A stretch of 64,000 nucleotides of DNA, taken from Chlamydoabsidia padenii (Eukaryota; Mucoromycota; Mucoromycetes; Mucorales; Cunninghamellaceae). The position numbers and the translations under genes are program-made. The notes below the pieces were generated by a model that did no database searches, had not been told where the DNA came from, and saw only the letters and a program-made list of their open reading frames with translations. Every line of letters starts with the position of its first letter. The first letter of the stretch is position 1. Where the stretch lies: assembly GCA_025330725.1 (NCBI GenBank), contig JAIWND010000052.1, positions 62,001-126,000 on the forward strand, read 5' to 3'. Of the stretch, positions 22,269 to 33,778 are shown piece by piece.

Positions 22269-22318
22269 CAATACAGTGAAGTTCAAGCCACGTTTCTTTT
22301 TTCTTGGCTCCATCGCTT

Positions 22319-22323
<5 letters not shown>

Positions 22324-22384
<61 letters not shown>
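22324..22384 (+). repeat. Poly(T) tract, 61 bp
   Basis: Ends 8 bp before the proposed ATG (22393) of the Aladin-like gene, so it lies in its promoter or 5' leader. Confidence 0.9.
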
Positions 22385-22385
<1 letters not shown>

Positions 22386-22392
22386 TAAAAAA

Positions 22393-22889
22393 ATGTCTCA
22401 AACTCCTTATGCACCAAACACCTCCCAAGGAACCATTGCTGATATACGTGGACGTGTCGGTAATACATCATCACTCGTACTACAAAATTTTGAAGGTGCT
22501 TGACTCAAAATAATTTGTATTTGTAGTCTACGCCACTAACGCGGAAGATTCTGCCTTCACCACCGTATTACAAGAACAACAAGTAAAAACATTACTTTAG
22601 TCAGAAGAAGAGATTAACGCACCAAAGAGGCAATCAATATTTATTTACTTTTCTCATAAACTTGAATAGGTTCAATTATATCCATCTATCACAACCAAAT
22701 CTTGTGATCATCATAACCCAGACCATGTAGATACTGTCGTTGAAGGTTTTTTAAAAAGTGCTGCCTCTGCATTTTTACCATTTCTTCAGTCTCGGTAATA
22801 ACAAGAAAGAAATGACACGAAGGAAAAACGGTATTTAACACTATTAATTTGTTTGTGCCTAATAGACTAGGCATCAGTAACGACAAGTA

Positions 22890-22920
<31 letters not shown>

Positions 22921-24417
22921 GAGGGAGTGAGGGAGGGAAACCAAAGCTCACGAAACTGACCAATTTTTTCATGTTCTTGTTTGCGGTATGCATCTTTATC
23001 CATAGTAGGCTATTCTCATTACTTCAAACCTTGTCAAATCATTGTGCCAATCTCATTTTTACTCGACAACAACAACAACAAAATCTTTTACCCACAGATC
23101 ACCACTTGTTTAGCGACAATGCACCTTCCTTACGAACATTGTCGTGGCATCCTCATCGTGAGATGTTAGCTGTGGCTCATGAAGATCATCGTGTTTATAT
23201 ATACGAATACAACCTTTCAGAAAATACTTGGGATACCCAGATACTGGAACATTCATATATGGCAGATATAACCAGTTTGGATTGGAAAAAGTTTTGTCGC
23301 GGCACTTTGGCCGTTGGATGTCGTACCGGTGTATGTGTATGGTTCTTGAATAATGATCCGGCCTCAAATTCCTATGACTTTATTCCCGCCACCACCACAT
23401 CAAAATTGTATCATACAATGTCTAATGCTTATATGCATTTCTTTAGCACGCATGGTCATCAATATATAAGTGCCGTCGCTTGGGATCCATCACTCGGTAG
23501 CCAGACTCTGGCTGTTGCCTCAGGTGTCGACAGCACTTTAATTATGTATGACCTTTTAACATTCAATCACACTCCACTCAAACGAAACGGGAAGGGAAAT
23601 GTGCTTTTACGTTGGAGTCCTGATGGGTCCTACTTATACGTTGCTGGTCTGTAAGTTCAAAATGTATATGATAGTATTACGTGCTGGATATATATATCAA
23701 CACTCGACTTTTTTTTATAGGAATGGAAAATCTCGACTTTGGGAAACCCAAAATTGGACCAACAATGAGATCAAGAATCCTCCCGGTTTATGGGTCAAGG
23801 TAAAGAGGATTAAAATAACATTATATAAAGGGAGGGGTTTCTCTAACTTTTTTTTTGTAGTCCGCTTGTTGGTCACCAGATAATCGTAGCCTCTATTATA
23901 ATATGGTTGGTAAAGAGGATATTCATATGCTCTTTATCCAACCACAGGGCTTATATGATGTCAAATTACTTTCCACTCCTCCTATATCAGTAACTACTTC
24001 AGATGGAAACTCGTCAGAAGTTATTGGAGGTGTTATCAAGGAATTGGGATTGGATCCTAATACTGGTACTCGTTTGGCCGTATCTTATGAATATTGTGAT
24101 TTAGTGGCTCTATATTCAGTGAAACCAATGGCATCTCCTTTAACCTTAAACGATGGTCAGGAGCCCACACTGATGTAAGTAAACAAAAGAGAGAAGTTAA
24201 ATGCGAGGACAAAACTTCTAGTAATACTTACCTTCTCTATGTCTTTAGTGGTTATGTTCGTGGGATGGATGTATCGAATAATATGATGGTAGCCGAACCT
24301 ATGAGCAACACCAGAGCTGACCATTTATCCTTTATGCGCTCTACTACGAACGGGGTAGTTCTTGCTACTTCTTGGAAGAACAATAAAATTAGTTTTGTTA
24401 GTATGAATACCATTTGA
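22393..24417 (+). CDS. AAAS: Aladin-like WD-repeat nucleoporin
   Basis: Eight exons (22393-22459, 22527-22582, 22670-22794, 22866-22886, 23009-23650, 23721-23799, 23861-24174, 24249-24417) give 490 aa with consistent phases. WD-type blades are seen in LRTLSWHPHREMLAVAHEDH, VYIYEYN, ITSLDWKKFCRGTLAVGC, AVAWDPSLGSQTLAVAS and LRWSPDGSYLYVAG. The order of blades and the N-terminal helical part resemble Aladin, the nuclear-pore protein mutated in triple-A syndrome. It should sit at the pore and fold as a beta-propeller. Human Aladin is a little longer. The start codon is the first after the poly(T) tract. Confidence 0.8.
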
Positions 24418-25627
24418 AAGAAAGTAGCTAGATTGGAGAAAAAATAAAAAAATTATGCGTGTGTACTGTGGCAAGTCTACATTTGTATTTCGTTCCCGAC
24501 AATTCAAGCAACGATTTAAAATAACCCCTCGGCAAAGTGTCGTTCGAGATTTAAGATAAATGTATGATTATTTATAAGAGATAATGTTTGAGCTATGGAA
24601 GTATGTAAATATAAAGAGAGAAGGGAGAGTATTGGTGGTAGGTCTTTTTTTACACTTGATGACTATATGTGAAAAGAATGAGTAACTGTAATCAGTACCG
24701 AAAGGGGAATCACGTCTATTGTTATTAACAAAAAGATATAGGGATAAGGTGAGAAATGACCTTATACGATTAAGGAGTCGATAGCCATGATACTAAATTT
24801 AGTGATTCCTACAATTTTGAAAGTAATGAGTACAGTATATTTTTTTTGGCATTTTTACCTTTTGAAGTGGGAAACCTTTTCAGGCACGAACATCTTTGAT
24901 GGATGCGATATTTTTTCCGTTGTTCTCGGCATCGTTCACATTGACTTATAGGCCGCCCTTTTCTTCGGATCGCTGAAAGAGGTCGATCTGTGTGACTACA
25001 TTGAGAGGATCGGTGACCCTTCGTTCATAAACAAGTCAGTGAGTTTTTTTATTTATTTAAAAAGCCCATATATGACTCTATGTAAGTTACTCGTACTAAC
25101 CTTGATGCATGCTTTTTTTTTTTTGTCATTGAAGGTATAATTATTCATACATGTTATAGCAAAGAGTTAAATTTGACATTTACAAAGATCATCAAAAGCT
25201 CCTTACTGACCTGTACATGCGTATTTCACATTATCGATGACAATCATACGAAGAAAAGGGGTAAAAAATACTTTTGGGATTGAAAGGGGTAAGCGGAAGA
25301 TGCATTTTTATATCAAGCGACGGAAAAAATATCTCAAGCTCGTTGCCCCCCATCCAAAAGGCAATTACCATAAAAGGAATGCGGGTTTTTGTAAATCCAG
25401 AGGGATTTATGCCTAACTCTCATGATAGACAAGGTATAAACTATGATTATAAAGTGCCTCGCGCGCAAAAAAAGCGCATTTTTTTTTGTTATATTTATTA
25501 AAATATCATGTGTAAAGGTCTCAGATATTAATACGATGAAAACGAATCTAGTAAGAATGGCCGACTGATCATGTAGAGAGAATTAAACGAATCAAGCAGA
25601 CATAAACCAATAGAAAAAGGTAGTAAG
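24418..25627. other. Long spacer, nothing recognised
   Basis: Between the 3' ends of two convergent genes. Only short frames without domain features are present. About 24890-25020 is less AT-rich and may be a gene relic, but nothing recognisable could be read. Confidence 0.4.
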
Positions 25628-26915
25628 TCAAGATAGTGTGGTTCTGTAAGCTTGGTATGCAAGTTCACATTTTTTGGTCAGCTCTTGGGCAATATTCATA
25701 TCTACATCAATAGGGTACTCTTCGACAAAGGATGTTCCCCATCTGTCAGTTAAAGCTAGATAACGCCATGTTGCCTTCAACGATGAGACAGGTGTCAAAG
25801 CAACAAATACATCTGCCATAGCGCCACGATAGGCTGTGATGTTTTGAGACGTAACACCAATAAAGCGCATCTAAACAGAACCCAGAAATCGTCAAATGAT
25901 CCACTTTGTCTTCTTTCTCTAGAACATTTCAACTTTACCAGATAATGTAAAATTTTCCGTAATTGAGTGATCCAGTACGGTATACCAACAATATTACTTG
26001 CTACAACACCAGGTGAGGTTGTGAACGAAGAAATTGGTAGGTTTTCTTTATGGAAACGTTCATGACACGCAACTGATATCAAATCACAAGCCCATTTCGA
26101 TGATTCGTAAGGTGCTAGACTAAATAGACAAAGGTCAATTAGTATCTATCCATTTGCTCGTATTTTAGTACCTCTTGATTCCTTGCCAGTCATCGATATC
26201 AAAGGATGATTGATCCGCTGTAAGGGAACTCGTCCATATCACCCGTCCATCCTTAGAATTAGCCAATAAAGTCTCAAAAGATCGCATCTAGAAAGGGATA
26301 AAATCATACACGTTTAAAATCTACTCTTTGCACCTTGTAAAATCCTCTACATATATATGAGAGATTGCTTTTTTCCCCCTGGTAATGCTTTACCATGACA
26401 TAATGACCAAAAACATTGGCTGCGAAAACCTTGCCCATACCATCATTGTTGATTTCCCCAACAGCTTGAATTGTGGAGTCTGCTCGTTCAAGCAAACGAA
26501 CAGGATCCGTCAAAAACAAGATGAAAGTACGTTTCCAGTTAATTCCCAAGGAACTAAGAATGCCAGCATTACAAAACAAGTAATTGATTCGTTGGTACCT
26601 TTGAGCGTCGTTCGTTAAGAAAGAAGTAAAACGTTAGGTGCACATCGTCAGTCATGATCTCAATTATGTTGGCATATACCTTTTCTTGATATTTTCACAA
26701 AACTTGAAAACTGAAGCAACATTACCAATATCTACGATTTCAACGTTAATCTTGGCAGTAGGAAAATCCTTTAATAAAAGGCATTTGGCGTGATTGGCGC
26801 GGGACAAATTTCTGCAAGCCATTACAATGGTCATATTCTCATCCTTTTGTAACAAGTGCTGAACAATTCCATAACCCACGCCCGCATTAGCTCCTGTGAT
26901 TATAGCCACTGCCAT
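25628..26915 (-). CDS. ERG27: 3-ketosteroid reductase-like short-chain dehydrogenase (ERG27 type)
   Basis: Exons 26915-26680, 26598-26394, 26287-26172, 26119-25939 and 25870-25628 give 326 aa. The Rossmann cofactor motif is at the N-terminus (TGANAGVGYG), then NYLFCNAGI (the NAG motif), NVFGHYVM, a Ser-rich active-site strand (WTSS) and the catalytic Tyr/Lys in YESSKW. These, plus the insert typical of the ERG27/HSD17B7 branch (LPISSFTTSPGVVASNI), point to the sterol C-3 keto reductase that works with ERG25 and ERG26 in C-4 demethylation at the ER. Another SDR of the same branch is possible. Confidence 0.8.
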
Positions 26916-27417
26916 TACAAACTGAAGTTGATATTGTTACTGTTATAGTTTGTCGTTGTTTATTTTGTGCGAACACTGAAGAAAGATCAGTTACATATGT
27001 GAAATTAAGTAAATTGCTGCAGGGGTACACAAATTCAAATAAAACGGGATTTAAAAATAAATTATCATTTCCTTCACTTTCCCTTCAACATCTACATGTA
27101 TTTGCTACATGGAGGGGGTGGGTCGTGAAAGGATAGGCGAGCTTCCTCGATATTTTACCATATTCACAAAGATTGCTTGAATGTTTCATGAAGTATTAAC
27201 GTCCCGTTGCCAGCTGTACGATAGCCAGCGTCATCCAAAAAAGGTGTCGGTTTTGGCATCCCCTTATACCCTCGCACTTTAAGAGGGGTTTTAATTTTTA
27301 AAAGTTTAGCCGACAAAGTCACTGCCCTGAAAAAAAAATCAATTCAAAGAAATCGAGAATTCTATTTTACTGTTTCTTTTTACTGTTCTTTCGACTAAAT
27401 AATTTATCTTTTTGAAA
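26916..27417. other. Spacer upstream of ERG27-like gene
   Basis: Promoter region. No gene or clear repeat was seen. Confidence 0.4.
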
Positions 27418-29358
27418 ATGTCATCCACGCTTTGCATCAAACCCTATATTTCTATTCCTGAAGCAATTATTGTTCCTCTTGAGCAGATGAACGAAGTAAT
27501 AGACACCTTTCCTGAGAAATAAGCAGTAATGTGGATTGCAGGAAAACTGTATCCGTCAAAGCAAACTACCGAGAATGAAGGGGCATCTGTCAAGAGAAGA
27601 AGAACTGTTTTGCACTCTTGGTATAAAACTTTTTTTTTGTCATCGTAGTGGTGAAAAAGAAGCACCCAAAGCTTTAGTGAGGGAAAGTTCTACCAGGACC
27701 ACCAGACCTATTCAAAAGGCATCAAAGAAAATCGGCTGTCCTGCTAGTATGAAAGTTACTTGTTACAAAAACGATCCCAACAACGTTGTCTTTACTTTTC
27801 AAAAGCAACATAATCATGAGATAGGGGCCAAGGAAGACTTCAGCTTTTTGCCAGTTTCAAAAACCACAAAGAATTTTATTATGCAAAAGCTTACTGAAGG
27901 ATATGAATGTAGAGACGTTCGTGTGTCTATTCAACGTCAATTGAATAATTACATTCAAGACCACCTCAACATTGTTATGGCTGATCGTCAAAATAACAGT
28001 CAAGATATTGTTCATAGAGATCAAGTTTTGGATCACAACGAAGTGTACAATCAGTATAAAAAATACAAGAAGCAGCATACAAAAAAAATGACGATCAGTA
28101 TGAATCAGTCAGATTATGGCTACAAGCATTGTCAAATGAAAAAGGATATGATGTTTATCTTGGAGATGACTTTAACACAAAGTTTACTTTTGGTTTTTTG
28201 TCACCCTGGCAAAAAAATATTCTCACTCAATGTCCGTACTGGTGCTTGCATGCTACTCACAAGACCACCAATATCAACAATTGCCTGTTGTAAACGGTCG
28301 TTGTTCGTCAACCCGTTACTGGTACAGGCTGTCCCGTTGCATATTGCTTCACAACCAACCATGCTGTTTCCCCTATCGTCGAATTCCTGCAATTTTTGAA
28401 AAGAATGGGATGCATCAATGTTCTGAAAATCACGATTGATGTCTCCAACGTTGAGTTAAACGCCATTCACACTGTGTTTCCAGAAGCTCAAGTGCAGTGG
28501 TGTCTCTTTCACGTCGCTCGGGCATGGTCATCGAAAATCCGTGAACTTGTCAAAACTAGCAGTTCGGCAACTAATGGCTTGGTCCACAGGTCCATTATTA
28601 CAGCACTCAAACAAATGATGTGGGAAAGAAGCACTTCTGAATTCAATAGAAAACTTGCTGATTTTCTTCATCGATTTGGCAAACATACGGAATTGATTAG
28701 GTACTTTAGAACCTACTACTTTGTGAACGATGCGTTCATGCGTTGGGCATCCCGTTATCAACCGACAGTCTACACGAATATGGAAACCAATAATTACGTG
28801 GAAAGCTGGCATAACCAACTCAAAACGGCCTATTTAAAAAGAAAGCCTAATAGAAGAGTTGATAGGCTGGTATATGTTTTGGTGAATGATGTTGGTGAAG
28901 ATTACCAGCAAAACGTTAGAAGATTGGCGCTGAACGTGGGCAGAATGGGTCCTGAAGAAAGAAAAGTATTTTGAAACAATTGCGATTCCAAAATGGTGAC
29001 ATGCAAGGTAAAAAAAAAAGGTCCACAGCATCAGATCCTACCATTAATTTTCCACTTCCTTTCTTTTTCCTCTCTTCGTTTAGATTTCCTTATGTTTGCA
29101 AAAACAACGACTTCGTCCATTCGACTGGTTGTGCTCGACTACGCTGGCCTCTCTACAAATCCCATGGATGTCCTCACCTTTGTCAAGTATATAGAAACAG
29201 ATCTAGTTCATGATGACCAAGCATATGCATTGATTTCTTTCTTTCTTTATAGGGAAGTTAAGACAATTGAGCAAATTGTGATTGATCATGGCCACAAACC
29301 AGAGTCATTTAATCGAGCTGAACTGAATAATCGCAAGGTCGTCTCAAAATTTGATTGA
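27418..29358 (+). pseudogene. Decayed Mutator-like transposase
   Basis: Reads as a MULE transposase in several frames. It has the N-terminal zinc/DNA-binding part (CHRSGEKEAP...KKIGCPASMKVTC...HNHEIG, about 27630-27820), a LHATHKT motif equivalent to the first catalytic region (near 28250, in another frame and followed by a stop), then ITIDVSNVELNAIHTVFPEA with the second Asp, WCLFHVARAW, and ETNNYVESWHNQLK (28396-28974). No SWIM finger is evident after a possible intron at 28985-29084. At least three frame breaks and two stops make it inactive. It is a different lineage from the MULE at 3910, because the proteins align only in motifs. Confidence 0.8.
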
Positions 29359-29912
29359 CGCAAGGCACATGTAAAACGATCAAGTCTTTAGTTGTCTATC
29401 AATACTTCTCCATCACATCAATTTGTCTTTTTTACTTGTGTGCATTTTTCTTCTTCCCTGTACAAAAATTGAGTTTTTCCATATATGCCCATTCCTATAT
29501 CAATGTTCTATGAAATAAATTTCTATTTTCCCCAAGGCTCTTTGTTGTTCATACAGTATACGATTGTCGGTCCCAATACCAAATAGGTAACATAAAAGGC
29601 CTCACCCGTGATAAATACAAGCTTAATGTAACAAAGCATGAAATGACCAACAAAACACACTTTTTTTTCTCATCATCTGCCTTGCCCAAATTATCCAACA
29701 CCATGGTTTCCACTTGCTCCATACATTAAGCTCAAACTCGTAACTAAACTGATTTCAGTTACATAATCACATATCGGTTACATTAAGCAGACATCGGTTA
29801 CATTGAGCTAGCGTTTGATTACATTAAGTAGACATGGTTAAATTATCCTACTAGATTTCTCATCAATTTTTTTTTTTTTTTTACTTCGTAAAGTACTGAA
29901 AAAAAAAGAGCA
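29359..29912. other. Spacer with GGTTACATTAAG repeats
   Basis: At about 29755-29840 there are three imperfect copies of a ~20-bp unit (CGGTTACATTAAGCAGACAT). No gene was seen. Confidence 0.45.
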
Positions 29913-30421
29913 TCATAGTTGTTCTCTATTACGACACTTGTCTAAGCATCTATAAGAATGAGAAACAAAACCTTCGAAGTCACTCAACCTTAAGCTATTG
30001 GATGCTTCGCCGATTCGTGACATCAACGTCTCGCTTTCCAACAACCGACCAAAATTGCTCAATAGATTGAGTTCAGGAGAGTATGACGGAAGGTAGACAC
30101 ATCGATATCCTCGAGACTCGATATATTTAGAGATATCTTTATCCGTGATGAATAGAAGCATAGACTTTGATTTTGGCAAGCATGCGAATTCAGAACTGGC
30201 GGGGTACGACTTTGATTTTGGAAAAGAGTGTAAAAGCGAGTACTCATCTTAGAAAAAAAAAAAACGACTTTTTGAAAATAAAAACCGCCTATTGAAAAAA
30301 TGAAAACCGCCCTTTGGGTTTTGAAAAACCGCCTATTGAAAAAATGAAAACCGACCATTGAATTTTTTTTATTGGCCGCCCTTTTTTTAAAAAACCGCTT
30401 TTTGGTGTTGGAACGACTGTA
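29913..30421 (-). mobile_element. Internally deleted Tc1/IS630-type element
   Basis: The right end is TACAGTCGTTCC in inverse orientation at 30421. A stretch of repeats (AAAACCGCCTATTG-like, 30265-30400) leads to a short N-terminal reading frame (MSTRFYTLFQNQ), which runs almost directly into a C-terminal transposase remnant (YRCVYLPSYSPELN ... LSDFEGFVSHSYRCLDK). That remnant parallels the end of the intact transposase at 62698-63891 (YNCVYLPPYSPQLNPIE). Most of the catalytic domain is missing and the Glu of the PIE motif is lost. The left end could not be placed. Confidence 0.65.
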
Positions 30422-30609
30422 AATCGAAGTAAATCGCATTTGATGAATGATGTCAGTTTTTCAAAGTGCTGTGCATTTCAATCTCAGTGGTGAAGTGATT
30501 ACTCACTCGGCTTTTTATTTCTTGGCGAGGGAAAAATAACATAAAACTACTTCTCATCACCTTCTTTTCCTTTTCTTCAACAACAAAGAGTTGACTGATA
30601 GAGTCCTCC

Positions 30610-31952
30610 ATGGCCAACCCTATTTGTTATAATATTTCAAATGCTCCCATTACAGCACATTCTTTCAATAAGAATAGTGAGTATAAGCAAACACAAAAAT
30701 ACTTTGTACTGATTTTCCACCACGTAAAAAAATAGAATTGGTCGTTTGTCCCAATACCAATGATGCTCAAATCTATGAACACGGTCAATCCAATTGGAAC
30801 TTGGAAGCTACTCTGAAAGGTGTAAGTTGGCTTTATTCACATCAAAATCGTTCATGAATAATTGGGAGAGATGATGGTGAAGTACTAAATATAACAAATT
30901 CTTTCGTAGCACGACAAGGTGATAACAAGTATTGATTTTGCCCCCAACACCAATCGCATCGTCACGTGCTCTCAAGATCGAAATGCCTATGTGTGGACTC
31001 AAGAACCTGATGGCACATGGAAACCTGGGCTGGTGCTTTTACGCATTAACCGAGCAGCTACATATGTTAGATGGTCACCCAATGAAGAAAAGTTCGCAGT
31101 AGCCAGTGGATCTCGATGTATTGCGGTATGCTATTTCGAAGAAGATAACGATTGGTGGGCATCGAAGCATTTGAAAAAGCCCATTCGAAGCACGGTCCTT
31201 TCCCTTGACTGGCATCCTAACAATGTTCTTTTGGCAGCCGGGTCGGCAGATATGAAAGCCCGTGTGTTCTCCTCTTTCATCAAGGGTCTGGATAAGAAGC
31301 CTACACCAACCATATGGGGTGATAAATTACCATTTAACACAGTATGTGCAGAATTCAGTAACGGCATGGGTGGGTGGATCCAAGCGGTAGCATTTTCCCC
31401 ATCGGGTGACCGTTTGGCGTTTTGTGGCCATGACTCCACCATCAATATTGCTGCTCCTAGCTCTGACGGGACACATGTACTCATGTCAGTCGAAGCCGTG
31501 TCATTGCCTTGCCGTTCGTTGATCTGGGCAAATGAACGTCAGATTGTGGCTGCTGGTTTTGATTGCGCGCCTATCTTGGTGGAAACAAAAGATGATACTC
31601 GTTGGGTGGTCTCGGGATCTTTGGATGAAGGGAAGAAAAAAGTCGCTTCGTCATCCTCTATTTTAAATAGGTTCAAATCGATGGATTCTCGTGGCCAAAC
31701 CAGCGATAAAGATACTGTGCTGCTTACAACCCATCAAAATACAATCAAGTAAAGAATCAATGATACAATAAATTAAATCAAGAACTAACATTTCATTTTT
31801 TCATTTCCGGAAACGCTAGTGAAATTCGTGTGTTTTCCAGCGCGAACGATAATATCACTCAATTTTCCACTTGCGGGGTTGATGGAAAAGTAGTTTTATG
31901 GCAATTTGATCCTAGTCAAGTTGCAATTGATTTGGCTAGTTTGAAAATCTGA
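30610..31952 (+). CDS. ARPC1: Arp2/3 complex subunit 1 (ARPC1/p40)
   Basis: Exons 30610-30676, 30736-30821, 30910-31748 and 31820-31952 give 374 aa, the usual length. WD blades follow one another: NDAQIYEHGQSNWNLEATLKGHDKVITSIDF, RIVTCSQDRNAYVW, ATYVRWSPNEEKFAVASGSR, VLSLDWHPNNVLLAAGSADMKARVFS, IQAVAFSPSGDRLAFCGHDS and a last blade with FSTCGVDGKVVLW. The charged insert between blades 6 and 7 (about residues 300-330) is where ARPC1 contacts actin. The protein joins the Arp2/3 complex that nucleates branched actin at endocytic patches. The start context is good, and no competing upstream ATG in frame was seen. Confidence 0.95.
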
Positions 31953-32230
31953 AATTTAATATAATAGTGGAGGATATTTTCTCTCTCTCCCTCAATAAAT
32001 AAAAAGTCGTTTGCCGGGCCAAGTCTGTCTCTTCATACGTTTAATATAAAAGTCAAGATAATTTCAGGTTGGGGTATGTTGAGTGGATTAATGAATTGGA
32101 AGGATTGTACACACAAGCAAACAGTAGAACGGAACAAGTTCTAAAAATAAATTATCATTTTAAAAGGTGATGATGTATAGGGGTCTATAAGGTAATCGCG
32201 AATGCGAAGAGAGGAAACTAAACTATAATA
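31953..32230. other. Spacer between convergent 3' ends
   Basis: Shared terminator region of ARPC1 and the carrier gene. No gene was seen. Confidence 0.5.
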
Positions 32231-32697
32231 TTACAAAGCATTCAACATATCTTTACACATTTCGTAAGTAACAAAACTAACACCAATAGCTGGGGCCACC
32301 TTGAGGTAATTAGGAATCAAACCCTTGTAAAGTGATCGTATGCCTTCTCGATGTACCATAGTTCGGATAGCATCCACAGTGCCATTATATTTGTATCCCA
32401 CATTGGACATACCGACAACCTGAAACCGGCGTCGAAGCACATCGAGTGGATAAGTGATGGTCTGAGCAATGGAACCGGCCAACGCACCACATACCAAACG
32501 CTTCGTCGGTGTTTCGTTTTCTATGTAGGATTTCAATGACTCATAGCTCCAGAAACTGATGGCAACATAGGGGCTAACACCAAGTGTTGTCGGAACCAAA
32601 CCTCGATATAGTCCAGGTAGCCCACCTTCGTTACGGTATATGGAAATGATAGTTGGAAGGATCCCTGATGATTTTTGTACGGAGGTCGTGGCACTAA

Positions 32698-32731
<34 letters not shown>

Positions 32732-33642
32732 GGGAGGGGGAGTTCTATATAGCGATGCAGACTGGATTGCCAAACGAGTTTTTACCATATCCAATGGATA
32801 TGTACAGACCACAGACACAATACCCGCCAAAGCACCAGAGACCAAACGTCGAGGAGTATCCAATTCAGTTGCTTCTTTTTCCATCAGTAGACCCTTAAAA
32901 TACTCGTAGGCTGCGAATTGAGAGGCGCTATACGGAATGATACGGATCACATTGGTACCATTGCCTCGCATCATGCCTACCACACCCTCCTCTTGCCACA
33001 TTTTTCTCAATGTCGGCCAAACGCCTTGGTAGGCTGACATTTCAGGACCCTGGATCTAAAACAAGGGGTAGGGCAGGAAAAGGGTTGGCATATAGGAAAA
33101 TCAGCGCATGAAAGCATGTGATTATATATCTTCCGGTTTTTACCTGAAATAAAATTTTCATCCTTTCCATCGGATTCACAACAGTCCTCGAGACTGCACC
33201 AGCCATTCCACCAGCAATGAGATGTTTCATAGTATCTGAAAGCATGAATTGATACCATGGATAAGAAGGTGCAATGGTCTGAGCAATAGAACGCATCGTA
33301 TCGATTTGCTCTACAGAAACCAGGGGATGGTCGAACAAACGAGCAAATTCAGTATAGGAGAACTGAAAGTTGGACTGAACTGTAATGTTATATTTGAGCT
33401 GCGATAATAGCGCCTGTGTAATTTTGAGTTTTGCCAAGTGAGAGTGTGGAATAATACAAAGTAAGTAAAAACAATTTTTAAAAACATTTACACACGAAAT
33501 ATTGTATTACCTCATCCAAGGGGGAACATGATTGACTACATACAGCTATCAGGTCCACAGCATCAATTAGACCATCTTTGTCGTGATCCAAGGAGGTAAA
33601 GAGCTGTTCAATGCTCCACTTTTTAGAGTTGTCTTGGAGCAT
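32231..33642 (-). CDS. Mitochondrial carrier (SLC25), YPR011C-like, with N-terminal EF-hand
   Basis: Exons 33642-33511, 33413-33144 and 33055-32231 give 408 aa. Exon 1 carries an EF-hand loop (DHDKDGLIDAVDL). From about residue 110 three carrier repeats follow, each with the Px[DE]xx[KR]x[KR] signature: PMERMKILF, PLDMVKTRL and PLDVLRRRF. The motif context (GMMRGNGTNVIRIIPYSASQF, GLYRGLVPTTLGVSPYVAISF, SLYKGLIPNYLKVAPAIGVSF) resembles the yeast YPR011C (adenosine phosphosulfate carrier) branch and its relatives. It should lie in the inner mitochondrial membrane. The EF-hand suggests calcium control, as known for ATP-Mg/phosphate carriers, so the substrate is uncertain. Asp/Ser-rich DNA repeats (GATn, 32700-32731) lie in one loop. 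Confidence 0.85.
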
Positions 33643-33778
33643 TATGAAGTTGACGAAAAGTTGAAGAGAGGATACTCGACAAAGATAAATGAAAATAAAG
33701 AAAAAAAAAACGGAGATTCGAAGCAGACTCTGTGATAAAAGGAAAAAGAAGTAAAAAATATTTAACGTCCGAATCGCA

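Noticed and set aside
25274..25501. Small plus-strand frame of 75 aa
   Set aside because: No similarity, poor context, and it lies in an AT-rich spacer.
29552..29580. TACAGTATACGATTG as left end of the deleted Tc1 copy
   Set aside because: It diverges from TACAGTCGTTCC after six bases, a match expected by chance.
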